NCBI GenBank assembly: GCA_023401925.1
Contig: JAEXDA010000015.1
Span: 1 to 64,000, forward strand
Source: Bacillota bacterium
GTDB taxonomy: Bacteria > Bacillota > UBA4882 > UBA8346
DNA: 64,000 bases
Reading direction: 5' to 3'
Numbering within the stretch: position 1 is the stretch's first letter; the number at the start of each line of letters is the position of its first letter. The notes below the pieces were generated by a model, which was given only the letters and a program-made list of their open reading frames with translations, did no database searches and was not told the DNA's origin. Of this stretch, positions 34,293 through 43,472 are shown one piece after another. A program made the translations under genes and the position numbers.

Positions 34293-36029
34293 GTGAATCC
34301 ATTGGACAAAAGTGCTTTAATTCAGATGATGAATGAACTCGGCCTGCTCCTTGAATTAAAAGGTGAAAATCCCTTTAAAAGCAGGGCTTATTACAATGCG
34401 GCCCGAGTTTTGGAAAATTTGAACGAGGATTTGGAGGTCTTGATTCACGAGCAAAGGCTGTGCCAAATTCCCGGCTTTGGGGATGCCCTGGTTAAAAAGA
34501 TCAATGAATGGGCCCAAACCGGTACAATAGATGATTATGAAAATCTTAAAGCCTCTATCCCCGAAGGCTTTTTGGAATTGCTGAGAATACCGGGACTGGG
34601 TCCCAAAAAGATCAATCTGATTTATCAAGAACTCGGCATCGCAAGCATTGCCCAGCTCAAAGAGGCCTGTTACAATAATCAGTTAGCGGCTTTGCAGGGT
34701 TTCGGGGTAAAGACCCAGGAGAAGATTTGCGCCGGAATTCAGTTTATCGAAGAACACCGTAACGATTTTTTATCGATCGATGCCTTGCCGTTGGCCTTTG
34801 ATATCAGGGATCATTTAGCCGGGCGCAGGCCCGTTCAAAAGATTGAACTGGCCGGAAGTATCCGGCGTTTTAAGGAAATGGTCCATGATTTGGATTTTGT
34901 TGTGGCCAGCACGGATCCGGCTGAGGTAGCCAATTATTTTACGGCATTGCCGGTGATTGATAAGGTCACTTCCAGCGGTAGTACGAAAATATCGGCCATC
35001 TTAAAATCAGGGATTGCTGCTGATCTCCGCATTGTAAAACCCGAAGAATTCCCCCATGCGCTCCAACACTTCACGGGAAGTAAGGAACACAATACCAAAT
35101 TACGCCATATCGCCAAAGAATTGGGATATAAAGTAAATGAATATGGCCTTTTTAAGAATGGGGGAACGCAGGCTACGTATTGTTTGGATGAGAACGGTAT
35201 TTATCAAACGGTAGGGCTGAAATATATACCTCCTGAGCTTAGAGAAGATCTCGGTGAGCTGGAAGCGGCAAGTGCAGGAACCCTGCCGGTTTTAGTAAAA
35301 CCCGAAGATATACGCGGCGTTTTTCATGTTCATACGACCTATAGCGACGGCCGGAGTACGCTGCGGGAAGTGGTTACGGAAGCCGTTAAAGAGGGATTTG
35401 AATATATTGGGATTACAGATCATAGTCAGAGCGCCGTTTATGCCCATGGCCTCTCTTGGGAAACTATAAAGAAACAATGGGCGGAAATTGATAGTTTGGA
35501 GCAAGAGTTCCCCCAATGTAGAATATTCAAAGGCATCGAAGCAGATATATTGTCTTCGGGAGAATTGGACTATGGCCCGGAAATTTTAACCCAATTTGAC
35601 TTTGTCATCGGCTCGATTCATTCAAATTTCCGGATGAGTAAAACAGAAATGACCAACCGGCTCATGAAAGCAATGGATAATCCATATTTGACTATGCTTG
35701 GGCATCCCACCGGACGGATTCTTGGAGAACGGCCAGGTTATGAAGTGGATTTGGAAGCTTTGATCCAGAAGGCAGCTCGAGGGAGTATCGTTTTAGAATT
35801 CAATGCCAATCCCTATCGGTTGGATTTGGACTGGCGCTGGTGCAGGAAGGCCAGAGAGCTTGGGGTATTGATAGCGGTCAATCCCGATGCCCATAACAGT
35901 CAGGAATTGAAATTGGCATATAGTGGAATTATGGTGGCGCGCAAGGGTTGGTTAACTGCAGCGGATGTTTTAAACACCAAAAGCAGAAGAGAAATCGAAA
36001 CCTTTATTTTAAAGCGGAAAACCAAATGA
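34293..36029 (+). CDS. polX: DNA polymerase/3'-5' exonuclease PolX
   Basis: A protein of 578 residues from GTG 34293. The N-terminal 8-kDa domain and helix-hairpin-helix (LRIPGLGPKKINLIYQELGI) are followed by the Pol X palm with GSIRRFKEMVHDLDFVVA (catalytic DxD) and ADLRIVKP. A C-terminal PHP domain has FHVHTTYSDGRSTLRE, GITDHSQSA and LGHPTGR. It acts in base-excision repair. The upstream extension to 34215 has no ribosome-binding site; AGGAG (34284-34288) is close to GTG 34293, and TTG 34302 is the alternative start. Confidence 0.93.
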   Translation: MNPLDKSALIQMMNELGLLLELKGENPFKSRAYYNAARVLENLNEDLEVLIHEQRLCQIPGFGDALVKKINEWAQTGTIDDYENLKASIPEGFLELLRIPGLGPKKINLIYQELGIASIAQLKEACYNNQLAALQGFGVKTQEKICAGIQFIEEHRNDFLSIDALPLAFDIRDHLAGRRPVQKIELAGSIRRFKEMVHDLDFVVASTDPAEVANYFTALPVIDKVTSSGSTKISAILKSGIAADLRIVKPEEFPHALQHFTGSKEHNTKLRHIAKELGYKVNEYGLFKNGGTQATYCLDENGIYQTVGLKYIPPELREDLGELEAASAGTLPVLVKPEDIRGVFHVHTTYSDGRSTLREVVTEAVKEGFEYIGITDHSQSAVYAHGLSWETIKKQWAEIDSLEQEFPQCRIFKGIEADILSSGELDYGPEILTQFDFVIGSIHSNFRMSKTEMTNRLMKAMDNPYLTMLGHPTGRILGERPGYEVDLEALIQKAARGSIVLEFNANPYRLDLDWRWCRKARELGVLIAVNPDAHNSQELKLAYSGIMVARKGWLTAADVLNTKSRREIETFILKRKTK

Positions 36030-36107
36030 ATGGTTCTATTTGCTAAAGACGAAAAGGAACTGTAATGTTAGAAGATTTGACGAGTTTGCAATCAAAGGAG
36101 TATAGTT

Positions 36108-36977
36108 ATGCCTATCATTGAACCTGCGATTCGGCCGCCGGCAGAGGCTAATAGTTTTTTGTTACAAGTTACCAGCGGTTGTTCGTCCAATTTATGCACT
36201 TTTTGTGGGGCCTATAAAGGGAAACCTTTTCGAATAAAAAATGAGCGGGAAATATATCAGGATATTGAAATGGGCGCGGCTTTGGAACCTTTAAAACGGC
36301 GGGCCTTTCTAATGGATGGCGACGCTTTGGTGATCTCCAACGCAAGGCTGGTGCCGGTATTGCAAAAAATCAATACGGTGTTTCCAAAAATGACGCGAAT
36401 CGCCAGTTATGCCAATGGTGATAATATTATAAAACGTACCAGAACAGAATTGGCTGAATTAGCTGAGAACCGCCTGCGATTAATTTATATCGGTTTAGAA
36501 AGCGGGAGTCAATCCATTTTAAATGACTGTAAAAAACGATCCAGCGTCAATGAAATGATTGAAGCGGTTCATAAAGGGGCGGCGTCCGGTATAAAATCTT
36601 CAGTTATAGTCCTCCTTGGACTAGGAGGATGTAGAAAATCAAAGGCTCATGTGGAAGAGACAATCCATGCCTTAAACTTAATGCAGCCCCATTATCTTTC
36701 ATTTCTCTCCTTGATGCTCATTCCCGGTACGGAAGCTTACCACGAAGCACAGAAGGGTAATTTTGAAGAATTAAGCCCGCAAGAATTATTACAGGAAACA
36801 TATAATATGATTGCCGGGTTAGACTTAAAAGCAACCGTTTTTCGGGCAGATCATGCATCTAATTTTTTGTCTTTGGAAGGAAGGTTGCCTGCCGATAAAG
36901 GACGCTTATTATCAACAATTGAAATGGCGATGAAAGGAAAGACGATATTGAGGCCCGAATATTTAAGAGGCTTATGA
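36108..36977 (+). CDS. Radical SAM protein, unknown substrate
   Basis: A 289-residue protein with the motif CSSNLCTFCGAYKGKPFR, an iron-sulfur cluster of CX4CX2C spacing that matches a class of radical SAM proteins related to the B12-less HemN/Elp3 group. It continues with RLIYIGLESGSQSILNDCKK (SAM-binding GLESG). There is no B12-binding domain and no clear C-terminal accessory cluster. GGAG...ATG start at 36108 is good. The substrate is unknown. Confidence 0.8.
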   Translation: MPIIEPAIRPPAEANSFLLQVTSGCSSNLCTFCGAYKGKPFRIKNEREIYQDIEMGAALEPLKRRAFLMDGDALVISNARLVPVLQKINTVFPKMTRIASYANGDNIIKRTRTELAELAENRLRLIYIGLESGSQSILNDCKKRSSVNEMIEAVHKGAASGIKSSVIVLLGLGGCRKSKAHVEETIHALNLMQPHYLSFLSLMLIPGTEAYHEAQKGNFEELSPQELLQETYNMIAGLDLKATVFRADHASNFLSLEGRLPADKGRLLSTIEMAMKGKTILRPEYLRGL

Positions 36978-37055
36978 ATAGTAGCTATAAAATATAAAGA
37001 ATGGTATGGACCATAACCAAGATGCCAATAATGTATTGAAGGGGATGGCATTTTG

Positions 37056-37586
37056 GTGAAAAAGTCATTTTTCGTGGGCGTGATAATCTTATGGACAGCC
37101 TTAAACTCTTTTTTTCTTGCGTTTGGGGAGACATCCTCGCATTCACTGGAAATTCCCGAGATCACCGGGGAAATTGAATCGATTACTTCCGATACCGTTC
37201 GAATTATCCATGATGGAATGGTAAATGGATATCCATTATCATCCGGGACCAAAATCATTTGCAATGGAGTGACGGCTACCTGGAAAAGCTTGATTCCCAT
37301 TACTTCAGAGGCTTTTTTTGAAGCAACCTTATCTCTGGATGATAGGGGCCGCGTCTTGACGATTGACGGATCTTACCAAGGAGAGGAATGTGTTATCCAG
37401 GGATGGTTTTATCATGCAGGGCAATTAAATTTACAAATTCATCCCATTGAGAAAAAACAACTATCTTGTAAAGCTGTCAGAAGAGGTGCAAGGCTTCCCC
37501 GGGAAGGGTGGCTCCATGATGGGCAATTGGCTTTTGTAGTTTATGACAGGATTGGTCAAATCCGGGCAGTTTATCTACCGGATTGA
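37056..37586 (+). CDS. Exported protein of unknown function
   Basis: A 176-residue protein from GTG 37056 (TTG 37053 is an alternative), with a signal peptide (KKSFFVGVIILWTALNSFFL, cleaved near AFG) and a beta-rich mature part. ITGEIESITSDTVRIIHDG looks like an OB-like strand repeat, and two cysteines (Cys at about 72 and 113) could bond. No family was recognised. It stands alone between a radical SAM gene and cheB. Confidence 0.6.
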   Translation: MKKSFFVGVIILWTALNSFFLAFGETSSHSLEIPEITGEIESITSDTVRIIHDGMVNGYPLSSGTKIICNGVTATWKSLIPITSEAFFEATLSLDDRGRVLTIDGSYQGEECVIQGWFYHAGQLNLQIHPIEKKQLSCKAVRRGARLPREGWLHDGQLAFVVYDRIGQIRAVYLPD

Positions 37587-37813
37587 AGCAGTTCTCAATC
37601 GCTGTAGAGGATCCTGACAATTTTGAAGCTTACGAAAGTTTGATCGACGGGAAAGCCGTTTCGAAGAGAGTGAAAATTAAGTCCGAGATGACCCATAGAT
37701 AACAGGCTTGTAAACATGTTTTAACTAGAGATTAAAATAGCAGGAAACAAGTCTTTCTTGTTGAACTTACCTTAAGCTTATATTATTGGTTGATCAAGAA
37801 AGGGTGGCAAAAA

Positions 37814-38863
37814 TTGCCAATTCGAGTTCTGGTGGTAGATGATTCAGCTTTGATACGTCAGGTGTTATCCGATATCTTGAATAAAGAAGCGGATATATCG
37901 GTTGTGGGTACTGCCAATGATGGGGAAGATGCACTTTCGAAAATTAAAATTTTGAAACCCGATGTGATTACACTCGACATCGAAATGCCAAAGATGAATG
38001 GTTTGGATTGCTTGGCCAAAATCATGGAGCAATTGCCTACCCCGGTCATCATGGTAAGTTATTTAACAACTGAAGGGGCGGAATATACTCTTAAAGCCCT
38101 TGAAATGGGCGCTATTGACTTTGTTACAAAGCCGAATGCTCCGGAGCCCGATGCTGCATCTTTAGATAATGTGGCGGTGGATCTGATCCAAAAAATCAGA
38201 ACAGCTTCGGAAGTTCATTTAGCCAAGATAGTATCTCAATCCCCCCTGATAGAATCTCTTGCACAACAATCGATTGAAGTTAATAAGGGGCTAAAGTATG
38301 ATCTTTTGGCGATTGGAGCTTCAACCGGGGGACCTAAAGCTCTTTATTATTTGTTAACCCAATTTTCCGAAGATTTTCCCCTGGGTGTTATTATTGCGCA
38401 ACACATGCCCAAGGGTTTTACGGGATTCTTTGCCAAAAGGCTGGATACATATTGTAAATTAGAGGTTGTTGAGGCAAAGACCGGGGATGAGATGAAACCA
38501 GGGCGGGTTTTAATTGCCCCTGCCGGCTACCAGACTAAATTGCGCAGGGAAGGCGAACGATTGGTCGTGGAAGTTTCAGAAGAACCAAAGCTAATCTTGA
38601 AGCCCTCAGTGAATTATCTTTTTGAGTCCATAGCTGAAGTTTGCGGTAGTAAGGCTTTGGCTGTGCTCTTGACTGGTATGGGAGTCGATGGGGGCACGGG
38701 TATGCAACATTTGCATCAATTAGGATCCCGGACGATTGCTCAAGACGAAGCCAGCTGTGTTGTCTATGGAATGCCCAGAGCTGCCGTGGAATTGGGTGGC
38801 GCCGATTATATCGAAAGTTTGACAGAGATTTATGGCCGGATTGTCAATCTTCTGAATGAATAG
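37814..38863 (+). CDS. cheB: Chemotaxis response regulator methylesterase CheB
   Basis: A 349-residue protein with an N-terminal receiver (RVLVVDDSALIRQV, phosphorylated Asp in VITLDIEMPKMNG). The C-terminal methylesterase/deamidase domain carries the triad Ser in GASTGGPKA, His in IIAQHMPKGFT and Asp in LLTGMGVDGGTGM. It would demethylate chemoreceptors. TTG 37814 with AGGGTGG upstream is preferred over TTG 37790. No cheR or receptor gene lies nearby. Confidence 0.95.
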   Translation: MPIRVLVVDDSALIRQVLSDILNKEADISVVGTANDGEDALSKIKILKPDVITLDIEMPKMNGLDCLAKIMEQLPTPVIMVSYLTTEGAEYTLKALEMGAIDFVTKPNAPEPDAASLDNVAVDLIQKIRTASEVHLAKIVSQSPLIESLAQQSIEVNKGLKYDLLAIGASTGGPKALYYLLTQFSEDFPLGVIIAQHMPKGFTGFFAKRLDTYCKLEVVEAKTGDEMKPGRVLIAPAGYQTKLRREGERLVVEVSEEPKLILKPSVNYLFESIAEVCGSKALAVLLTGMGVDGGTGMQHLHQLGSRTIAQDEASCVVYGMPRAAVELGGADYIESLTEIYGRIVNLLNE

Positions 38864-38975
38864 GTTTCCATTGGCGGAACATGGGGATTTTTTCCTTGGT
38901 ATAAGTGCCAAAAAAAGGAGGAGTTTATTTAAACTACGCCGAAACTTTATATGAATCGGAATGGAGGCGGTCGGT

Positions 38976-39635
38976 ATGATAGTATCTACCCAACGAAGTC
39001 TGGCTTTACGATGTCCGCTCTGTGGAAGATTAGAAAATCATACGATTTCCTTTTTCAATATAACAAAAAATGAACCATTGAAAGTTATTTGTAAATGTGG
39101 GTTTAATAAGTTAACTATCAATACCAAGAACTTCAAAGATTATTATTTGCAAATCTCTTGTTTGCTCTGTGAAGAGATACATATTATCAAGTTTACCCGC
39201 CAAGAAATATGGGAACAGCAGGTAGTCGTAATTCGATGTACTGAGACAGGGCAGGAATTAGGATATATAGGTGATGAGGCTTCACTTGCGATGATTGTAA
39301 AACAAAAGCAGGATGATATTGGAAGCATCATGAATAATCTCGGATTTGACGATTATTTCAGCAATCCTCAGGTCATGTTCGAAGTACTGAAACATCTTCA
39401 TCACATTGCTGAACAGAATCAAATGTTTTGTCAATGCGGAAATCACCAAATTGAAATTGATGTATTTCCGGAAAAGCTGGAGCTGCATTGTCCAATTTGT
39501 CATAGTCTCCATATCATTTATGCGGAAACAGTTGAAGATTTAAGAATTGTGAAAGAAGTAAATTTAATCGCATTAGCGGAAAAGGGTTTTACCAGTTTTG
39601 ATGCCAGTAAGGTCCATCCTAATTTAAAACCCTAA
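38976..39635 (+). CDS. Zinc-ribbon protein of unknown function
   Basis: A protein of 219 residues from ATG 38976, with three or four CxxC-type pairs: CPLC (about residue 14), CKCG, CLLC, CQCG and CPIC, probably two rubredoxin-like zinc ribbons. The middle (DDIGSIMNNLGFDDYFSNPQ) is helical. GGAGG (38963-38967) favours 38976 over the earlier ATG 38961. It may bind nucleic acid, but no family was recognised. It lies upstream of rho. Confidence 0.6.
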   Translation: MIVSTQRSLALRCPLCGRLENHTISFFNITKNEPLKVICKCGFNKLTINTKNFKDYYLQISCLLCEEIHIIKFTRQEIWEQQVVVIRCTETGQELGYIGDEASLAMIVKQKQDDIGSIMNNLGFDDYFSNPQVMFEVLKHLHHIAEQNQMFCQCGNHQIEIDVFPEKLELHCPICHSLHIIYAETVEDLRIVKEVNLIALAEKGFTSFDASKVHPNLKP

Positions 39636-39882
39636 AGCAAATCCACTTTACTTTCTGTGCCGACGCATGCACCATCTGTACCATCCCTTGAGAATCCATG
39701 TGTTAGAAAAAATAAAAACGAATAAAATATATTCGTGGGATTTCTTTTTTGTCCATAGGAGAGAATTAATTTTGATATAATACCTTAATTCCCCAACAAT
39801 CAAACTGAATACTACCGTTCGATCCACTGTTATAACAATACGAATATCCTGATCATTATAGATACCAAGGAGGCAAAAATCG

Positions 39883-41169
39883 ATGCAATTGGCGGAACTT
39901 GAATCAAAGACTCTGCAGGAACTTCAAGAAATGGCCCGAGAAATGTCCATCGAAAATTATTCAAAATTTCGGAAAAGGGAACTAATCTTTGAGTTACTCA
40001 AAGTACTGGCAGTTAAAGAAGGATTGATATTTTCCCAAGGCATTTTAGAAATTCTTCCCGATGGATTTGGCTTTTTAAGAGTAGAAGGTTACAGCCCGGG
40101 CCCCGAAGATATATATGTTTCAGCCTCGCAAAACCGACGTTTTAACCTGCGTACAGGTGATTTGGTTTCAGGACAGGTACGTCCCCCTAAAGACAATGAG
40201 CGCTATTTCGCACTACTGAAAGTTCAGGCTGTCAATTTTGTCGATCCGGATTCCCTTCGCACCCGGAATCATTTTGAAGAATTTACGCCGGTTTATCCTT
40301 TTGAAAGAGTCCGATTGGAAACTCAGCCCAAAGAAACCGCTATGAGGCTTGTTGATGTAATGGCTCCTATTGGTAAAGGCCAGCGCGGCATGATCGTAGC
40401 TCCTCCGAAAGCCGGGAAAACCACCTTACTGAAAAAGATCGCCAACAGTATTACCGAAAACCATCCGGAAATTATTCTCCTCGTTTTATTAATTGATGAG
40501 CGACCAGAAGAAGTAACGGATATGTCGCGTTCGGTCAAAGGAGAAGTCGTGAGCTCAACTTTTGACCTTCCCGCTGAGAACCATGTTCGTGTTGCTGAGC
40601 TTGTTTTGGAAAGGGCCAAGCGTATGGTTGAAGTTGGCCGGGATGTCGTAATTTTATTGGATTCCATTACCCGTCTGGCCAGGGCTTACAATTTGGTGGA
40701 GCCTCCCAGTGGCCGGACTCTTTCCGGCGGTGTTGATCCCAACGCGCTTCATAAGCCCAAACGCTTTTTTGGAGCTGCCAGAAAGATGGAAGAGGGTGGC
40801 AGTCTGACCATAATGGCCACTGCGTTGGTAGAAACCGGTTCTAGAATGGATGAAGTGATCTTTGAAGAATTTAAGGGAACCGGAAATATGGAGCTGCATT
40901 TAGATCGTAAGTTGGCAGACCGGCGAATCTTCCCGGCCATCGATATTATTAAATCCGGAACACGTAAGGAAGAATTGTTGCTCAAACCGGAGGAACTGGA
41001 ATGCACCTGGGTCTTACGGAAAGTGCTGGGATCCTTGGGACCGGCCGAAACAATGGAACTGCTGCTTGACCGCTTAAGTAACTCAAAGTCTAATGTGGAA
41101 TTTCGGGAAATGATCATGAATTCAACATTTGCGGAAAATGTTTTAAAAAAGCGAAATAGCGAGTACTAG
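39883..41169 (+). CDS. rho: Transcription termination factor Rho
   Basis: A 428-residue hexameric RNA helicase. It has the N-terminal Rho-N helix (LAELESKTLQELQEMAREM), the cold-shock-type RNA-binding domain (GFGFLRVEGYSPGPEDIYVS), Walker A GMIVAPPKAGKTTLLKKI, Walker B and Q-loop ERPEEVTDMSRSVKGEVV, and the R-loop. It has no long insertion. CCAAGGAGG precedes ATG 39883. A strong terminator (41322-41360) follows. Confidence 0.97.
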   Translation: MQLAELESKTLQELQEMAREMSIENYSKFRKRELIFELLKVLAVKEGLIFSQGILEILPDGFGFLRVEGYSPGPEDIYVSASQNRRFNLRTGDLVSGQVRPPKDNERYFALLKVQAVNFVDPDSLRTRNHFEEFTPVYPFERVRLETQPKETAMRLVDVMAPIGKGQRGMIVAPPKAGKTTLLKKIANSITENHPEIILLVLLIDERPEEVTDMSRSVKGEVVSSTFDLPAENHVRVAELVLERAKRMVEVGRDVVILLDSITRLARAYNLVEPPSGRTLSGGVDPNALHKPKRFFGAARKMEEGGSLTIMATALVETGSRMDEVIFEEFKGTGNMELHLDRKLADRRIFPAIDIIKSGTRKEELLLKPEELECTWVLRKVLGSLGPAETMELLLDRLSNSKSNVEFREMIMNSTFAENVLKKRNSEY

Positions 41170-41224
41170 TAAAGCGTATGGTAAATAAATAGCAATCGGA
41201 AATGAGGAAGATACGTTCTACTTA

Positions 41225-41272
41225 AGTAAAACGTTCACAATTATCAGGTAGTTATGGAGGGAACGTTTTACT
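41225..41272 (+). repeat. Inverted repeat after rho
   Basis: AGTAAAACGTTC (41225-41236) and GAACGTTTTACT (41261-41272) are perfect 12-base inverted repeats around a 24-base loop. There is no T-run, so it does not look like a normal terminator. It lies 50 bases before the strong terminator that ends the rho unit. Confidence 0.5.
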
Positions 41273-41321
41273 AGTTTGTGTAAAGCGATTGGTAAATGGA
41301 CATCCCGAACTTAGGAATCAT

Positions 41322-41360
41322 ATCCTTCAAGTATGGAAATAATACTTGAAGGATTTTTTT
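41322..41360 (+). terminator. Terminator after rho
   Basis: ATCCTTCAAGTAT (41322-41334) and ATACTTGAAGGAT (41342-41354) form a perfect 13-bp stem, followed by a run of seven to eight T (41353-41361). A strong Rho-independent terminator. Confidence 0.95.
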
Positions 41361-41379
41361 TCGAAAGGAGCAGCTATTA

Positions 41380-42285
41380 TTGAAGCCGGTAAACAAGAAG
41401 TTATCCATAATTTTTTTACTGGGTCTTATTTTTCTTGGTGTATTGATTTTTTCCGGTTTTTCCTTAGTCTATGCTGGACCCAATGATGAATTTCATCATC
41501 ACTATCGGGTAGGAACTCAAAATTTTCTTGTTATTGGAGAGGACTTTGTAAGAAAGGCTTTACTGGATTTGAAATTACCCAAATATGTGGTTAAAAAAGG
41601 CGAGGTCCTTTCCGGGATTAGTCGTTACAGCTTCACATCAATTAATTCAATTCAACAGGTTAACAAAATCTTGAATCCCCATAAATTGATCGCAGGTCAA
41701 ATTCTTTACTTACCACCTCCTGATAAGAGTCAACCAATTTTTCAGAGATATCGGCTGAGAAAGGAGGATTCTATGGAAACACTTCTTCAAGACTATCATT
41801 TAACAGATTGGCAGTTTTGGAGACTCAATCCTGAATTAGAGTCATTGAAAGCAGGTGAGATGATATATTTACCGAAAATACCCACCAAAGAAAAAGGCAG
41901 TCAAAAAATGCCAATTTGTCTTATGAGGCCATTGAGGGGCTTTGTGACTTCTAGGTTTGGAAACCGATGGGGCCGGATGCATTATGGGGTCGATTTCGCA
42001 GCACCTTTTGGAACACCGGTCAAAGCGGCAGAGAATGGAAAAATCGTATATGCCGGTTGGATGGGTAGTTATGGATTATTGGTTATAATTAATCATGGGA
42101 CATTTAAAACTTATTATGGGCATTTATCGAAAATATTTGTCCGGGAACATAGTCCGGTGTTGCAAGGAGAGGTAATTGGCAAAGTCGGCGCAACAGGTCG
42201 CGCCTATGGCAGTCATTTACATTTTGAGGTTGAAAGAAATGGGATTAAAGTAAACCCTTATCGATATATTGAGGAATCTTATTAA
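41380..42285 (+). CDS. LysM plus M23 metallopeptidase
   Basis: A 301-residue protein with a signal/anchor segment (SIIFLLGLIFLGVLIFSGFS), a LysM peptidoglycan-binding region (YVVKKGEVLSGISRYSFTSI, then NPHKLIAGQILYLPP), a second LysM-like stretch, and a C-terminal M23 domain. The zinc ligands are MHYGVDFAAP and the final SHLHFEV (HxH). It would cut peptidoglycan cross-links outside the membrane. TTG 41380 follows AAAGGAG. A terminator lies 65 bases downstream. Confidence 0.93.
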   Translation: MKPVNKKLSIIFLLGLIFLGVLIFSGFSLVYAGPNDEFHHHYRVGTQNFLVIGEDFVRKALLDLKLPKYVVKKGEVLSGISRYSFTSINSIQQVNKILNPHKLIAGQILYLPPPDKSQPIFQRYRLRKEDSMETLLQDYHLTDWQFWRLNPELESLKAGEMIYLPKIPTKEKGSQKMPICLMRPLRGFVTSRFGNRWGRMHYGVDFAAPFGTPVKAAENGKIVYAGWMGSYGLLVIINHGTFKTYYGHLSKIFVREHSPVLQGEVIGKVGATGRAYGSHLHFEVERNGIKVNPYRYIEESY

Positions 42286-42349
42286 TTCGAAAGAAAAATT
42301 GTAATTCAAAGAGATATGAAGCTAAAAAGGGTAAAAAATGGCTGATTTT

Positions 42350-42384
42350 AGGGAAGGATGATTTAAAGCCTTCCCTTGTTTTTT
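42350..42384 (+). terminator. Terminator after the M23 peptidase gene
   Basis: AGGGAAGG (42350-42357) and CCTTCCCT (42369-42376) pair, followed by TTGTTTTTT. The T-tract overlaps the -35 box of the ctsR promoter (42376-42381). Confidence 0.85.
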
Positions 42385-42404
42385 AAAAAAATTTTCGTTA
42401 CAAT
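42376..42404 (+). promoter_or_regulatory. Promoter of the ctsR operon
   Basis: TTGTTT (42376-42381) and TACAAT (42399-42404), 17 bases apart. It is probably a sigma-A promoter. The -35 lies in the T-tract of the previous terminator. The CtsR box follows the -10 immediately. Confidence 0.65.
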
Positions 42405-42405
42405 A

Positions 42406-42423
42406 AGGTCAAAGAAGGTCAGA
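42406..42423 (+). promoter_or_regulatory. CtsR operator
   Basis: AAGGTCAAAGAAGGTCAG plus A matches the CtsR tandem heptad (RGTCAAA NAN RGTCAAA) with one mismatch in the second repeat. It covers the transcription start and runs into the ctsR ribosome-binding site, so CtsR should repress its own operon. Confidence 0.9.
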
Positions 42424-42433
42424 GGTAATTGAA

Positions 42434-42895
42434 ATGGGAAGCCTAGCTGATTTTATTGAACAGTATTTAAGGGGAATTTTAATTCAAAACAAAGTGATTG
42501 AGTTGCAACGGAGGGAATTGGCAAAAATGTTCCGTTGTGCTCCTTCACAGATCAATTATGTTTTAGAGACCCGCTTTAATCTCGAACACGGTTATATTGT
42601 AGAGAGCAAAAGAGGTGGCGGCGGTTATATCCGAATTATTCCGGTGACATGGCGGAGTGCAAGTTATCTGGATTTGATCAATGAAATTATCCCTGAAGTG
42701 TTGAGTGAGAGTGATTCGGAGCAATTAGTGGAAAGATTGGTTGAAAATGATATGATTGAGGCAGATTCGGCTCATTTGATTTTACGGTTGATGATTGATG
42801 AGTTTTCTGAAGTTGAAGCTTCTCAAGGTGATTTTTTAAGAGCCAAATTTTTAAAGGCGCTTTTAAAGGTATTGGGTAGTAGACCTGAAGCATAA
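42434..42895 (+). CDS. ctsR: Stress-response repressor CtsR
   Basis: A 153-residue protein with a winged-helix N-terminus (GSLADFIEQYLRGILIQNKV, then CAPSQINYVLETRFNLEHGY) and the glycine-rich wing SKRGGGGYIRI that senses heat and binds DNA. It represses clp genes and is inactivated by heat and McsB. ATG 42434 is 11 bases after its own operator. It is the first gene of ctsR-mcsA-mcsB-clpC. Confidence 0.97.
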   Translation: MGSLADFIEQYLRGILIQNKVIELQRRELAKMFRCAPSQINYVLETRFNLEHGYIVESKRGGGGYIRIIPVTWRSASYLDLINEIIPEVLSESDSEQLVERLVENDMIEADSAHLILRLMIDEFSEVEASQGDFLRAKFLKALLKVLGSRPEA

Positions 42896-42951
42896 AATAT
42901 TTCGTCATTCTTTCAAATAAAAACCAAAAGAGCCAAGAATGAGGTGATTGT

Positions 42952-43461
42952 ATGTTGTGCCAAAACTGCGGGGAAAGACCGGCTACGGTTCATTTAACTA
43001 AAATCATGAACCACGAAAAAACTGAACTTCACTTATGCGAGGTTTGTGCCAAAAATGTAGGGAATGAATTAGGAATTATCTTCGAGCCCAGCTTTAATTT
43101 TCAAAATTTTATTGCCGGGTTGCTTGAAGGTGATTTGAATCTTTATCAACAACCCAACACCAATCAGGAAATATTTTGTAAGAACTGTGGTTTGACTTTT
43201 TCTGATTTTATGGGCAGCGGATTATTGGGGTGCGGCGAATGTTATCAATATTTTCAGACGGGGCTGGAGCCATTGCTGAAGAAGTTACATGGCAGCGTTC
43301 AACATACTGGAAAGGTTCCCAAACGTAGCGGGGGTAAAGTAAGAGTGCGGAAGGAAATTAGTGATCTTCGCACCGAACTGCAACAATCGATTAGCCGGGA
43401 AGATTATGAGAAAGCAGCGTTTTTAAGAGACGAAATCCGTCGTTTGGAAGCTGAGCTATAG
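42952..43461 (+). CDS. mcsA: Protein arginine kinase activator McsA
   Basis: A 169-residue protein with zinc-binding pairs CQNC...CEVC (residues 3-32) and CKNC...CGEC (about 74-98), and a UVR domain at the C-terminus (TELQQSISREDYEKAAFLRD). It activates McsB and binds ClpC. GAGGTGATTGT precedes ATG 42952. mcsB follows after 11 bases. Confidence 0.96.
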   Translation: MLCQNCGERPATVHLTKIMNHEKTELHLCEVCAKNVGNELGIIFEPSFNFQNFIAGLLEGDLNLYQQPNTNQEIFCKNCGLTFSDFMGSGLLGCGECYQYFQTGLEPLLKKLHGSVQHTGKVPKRSGGKVRVRKEISDLRTELQQSISREDYEKAAFLRDEIRRLEAEL

Positions 43462-43472
43462 GGGGTAAAATG

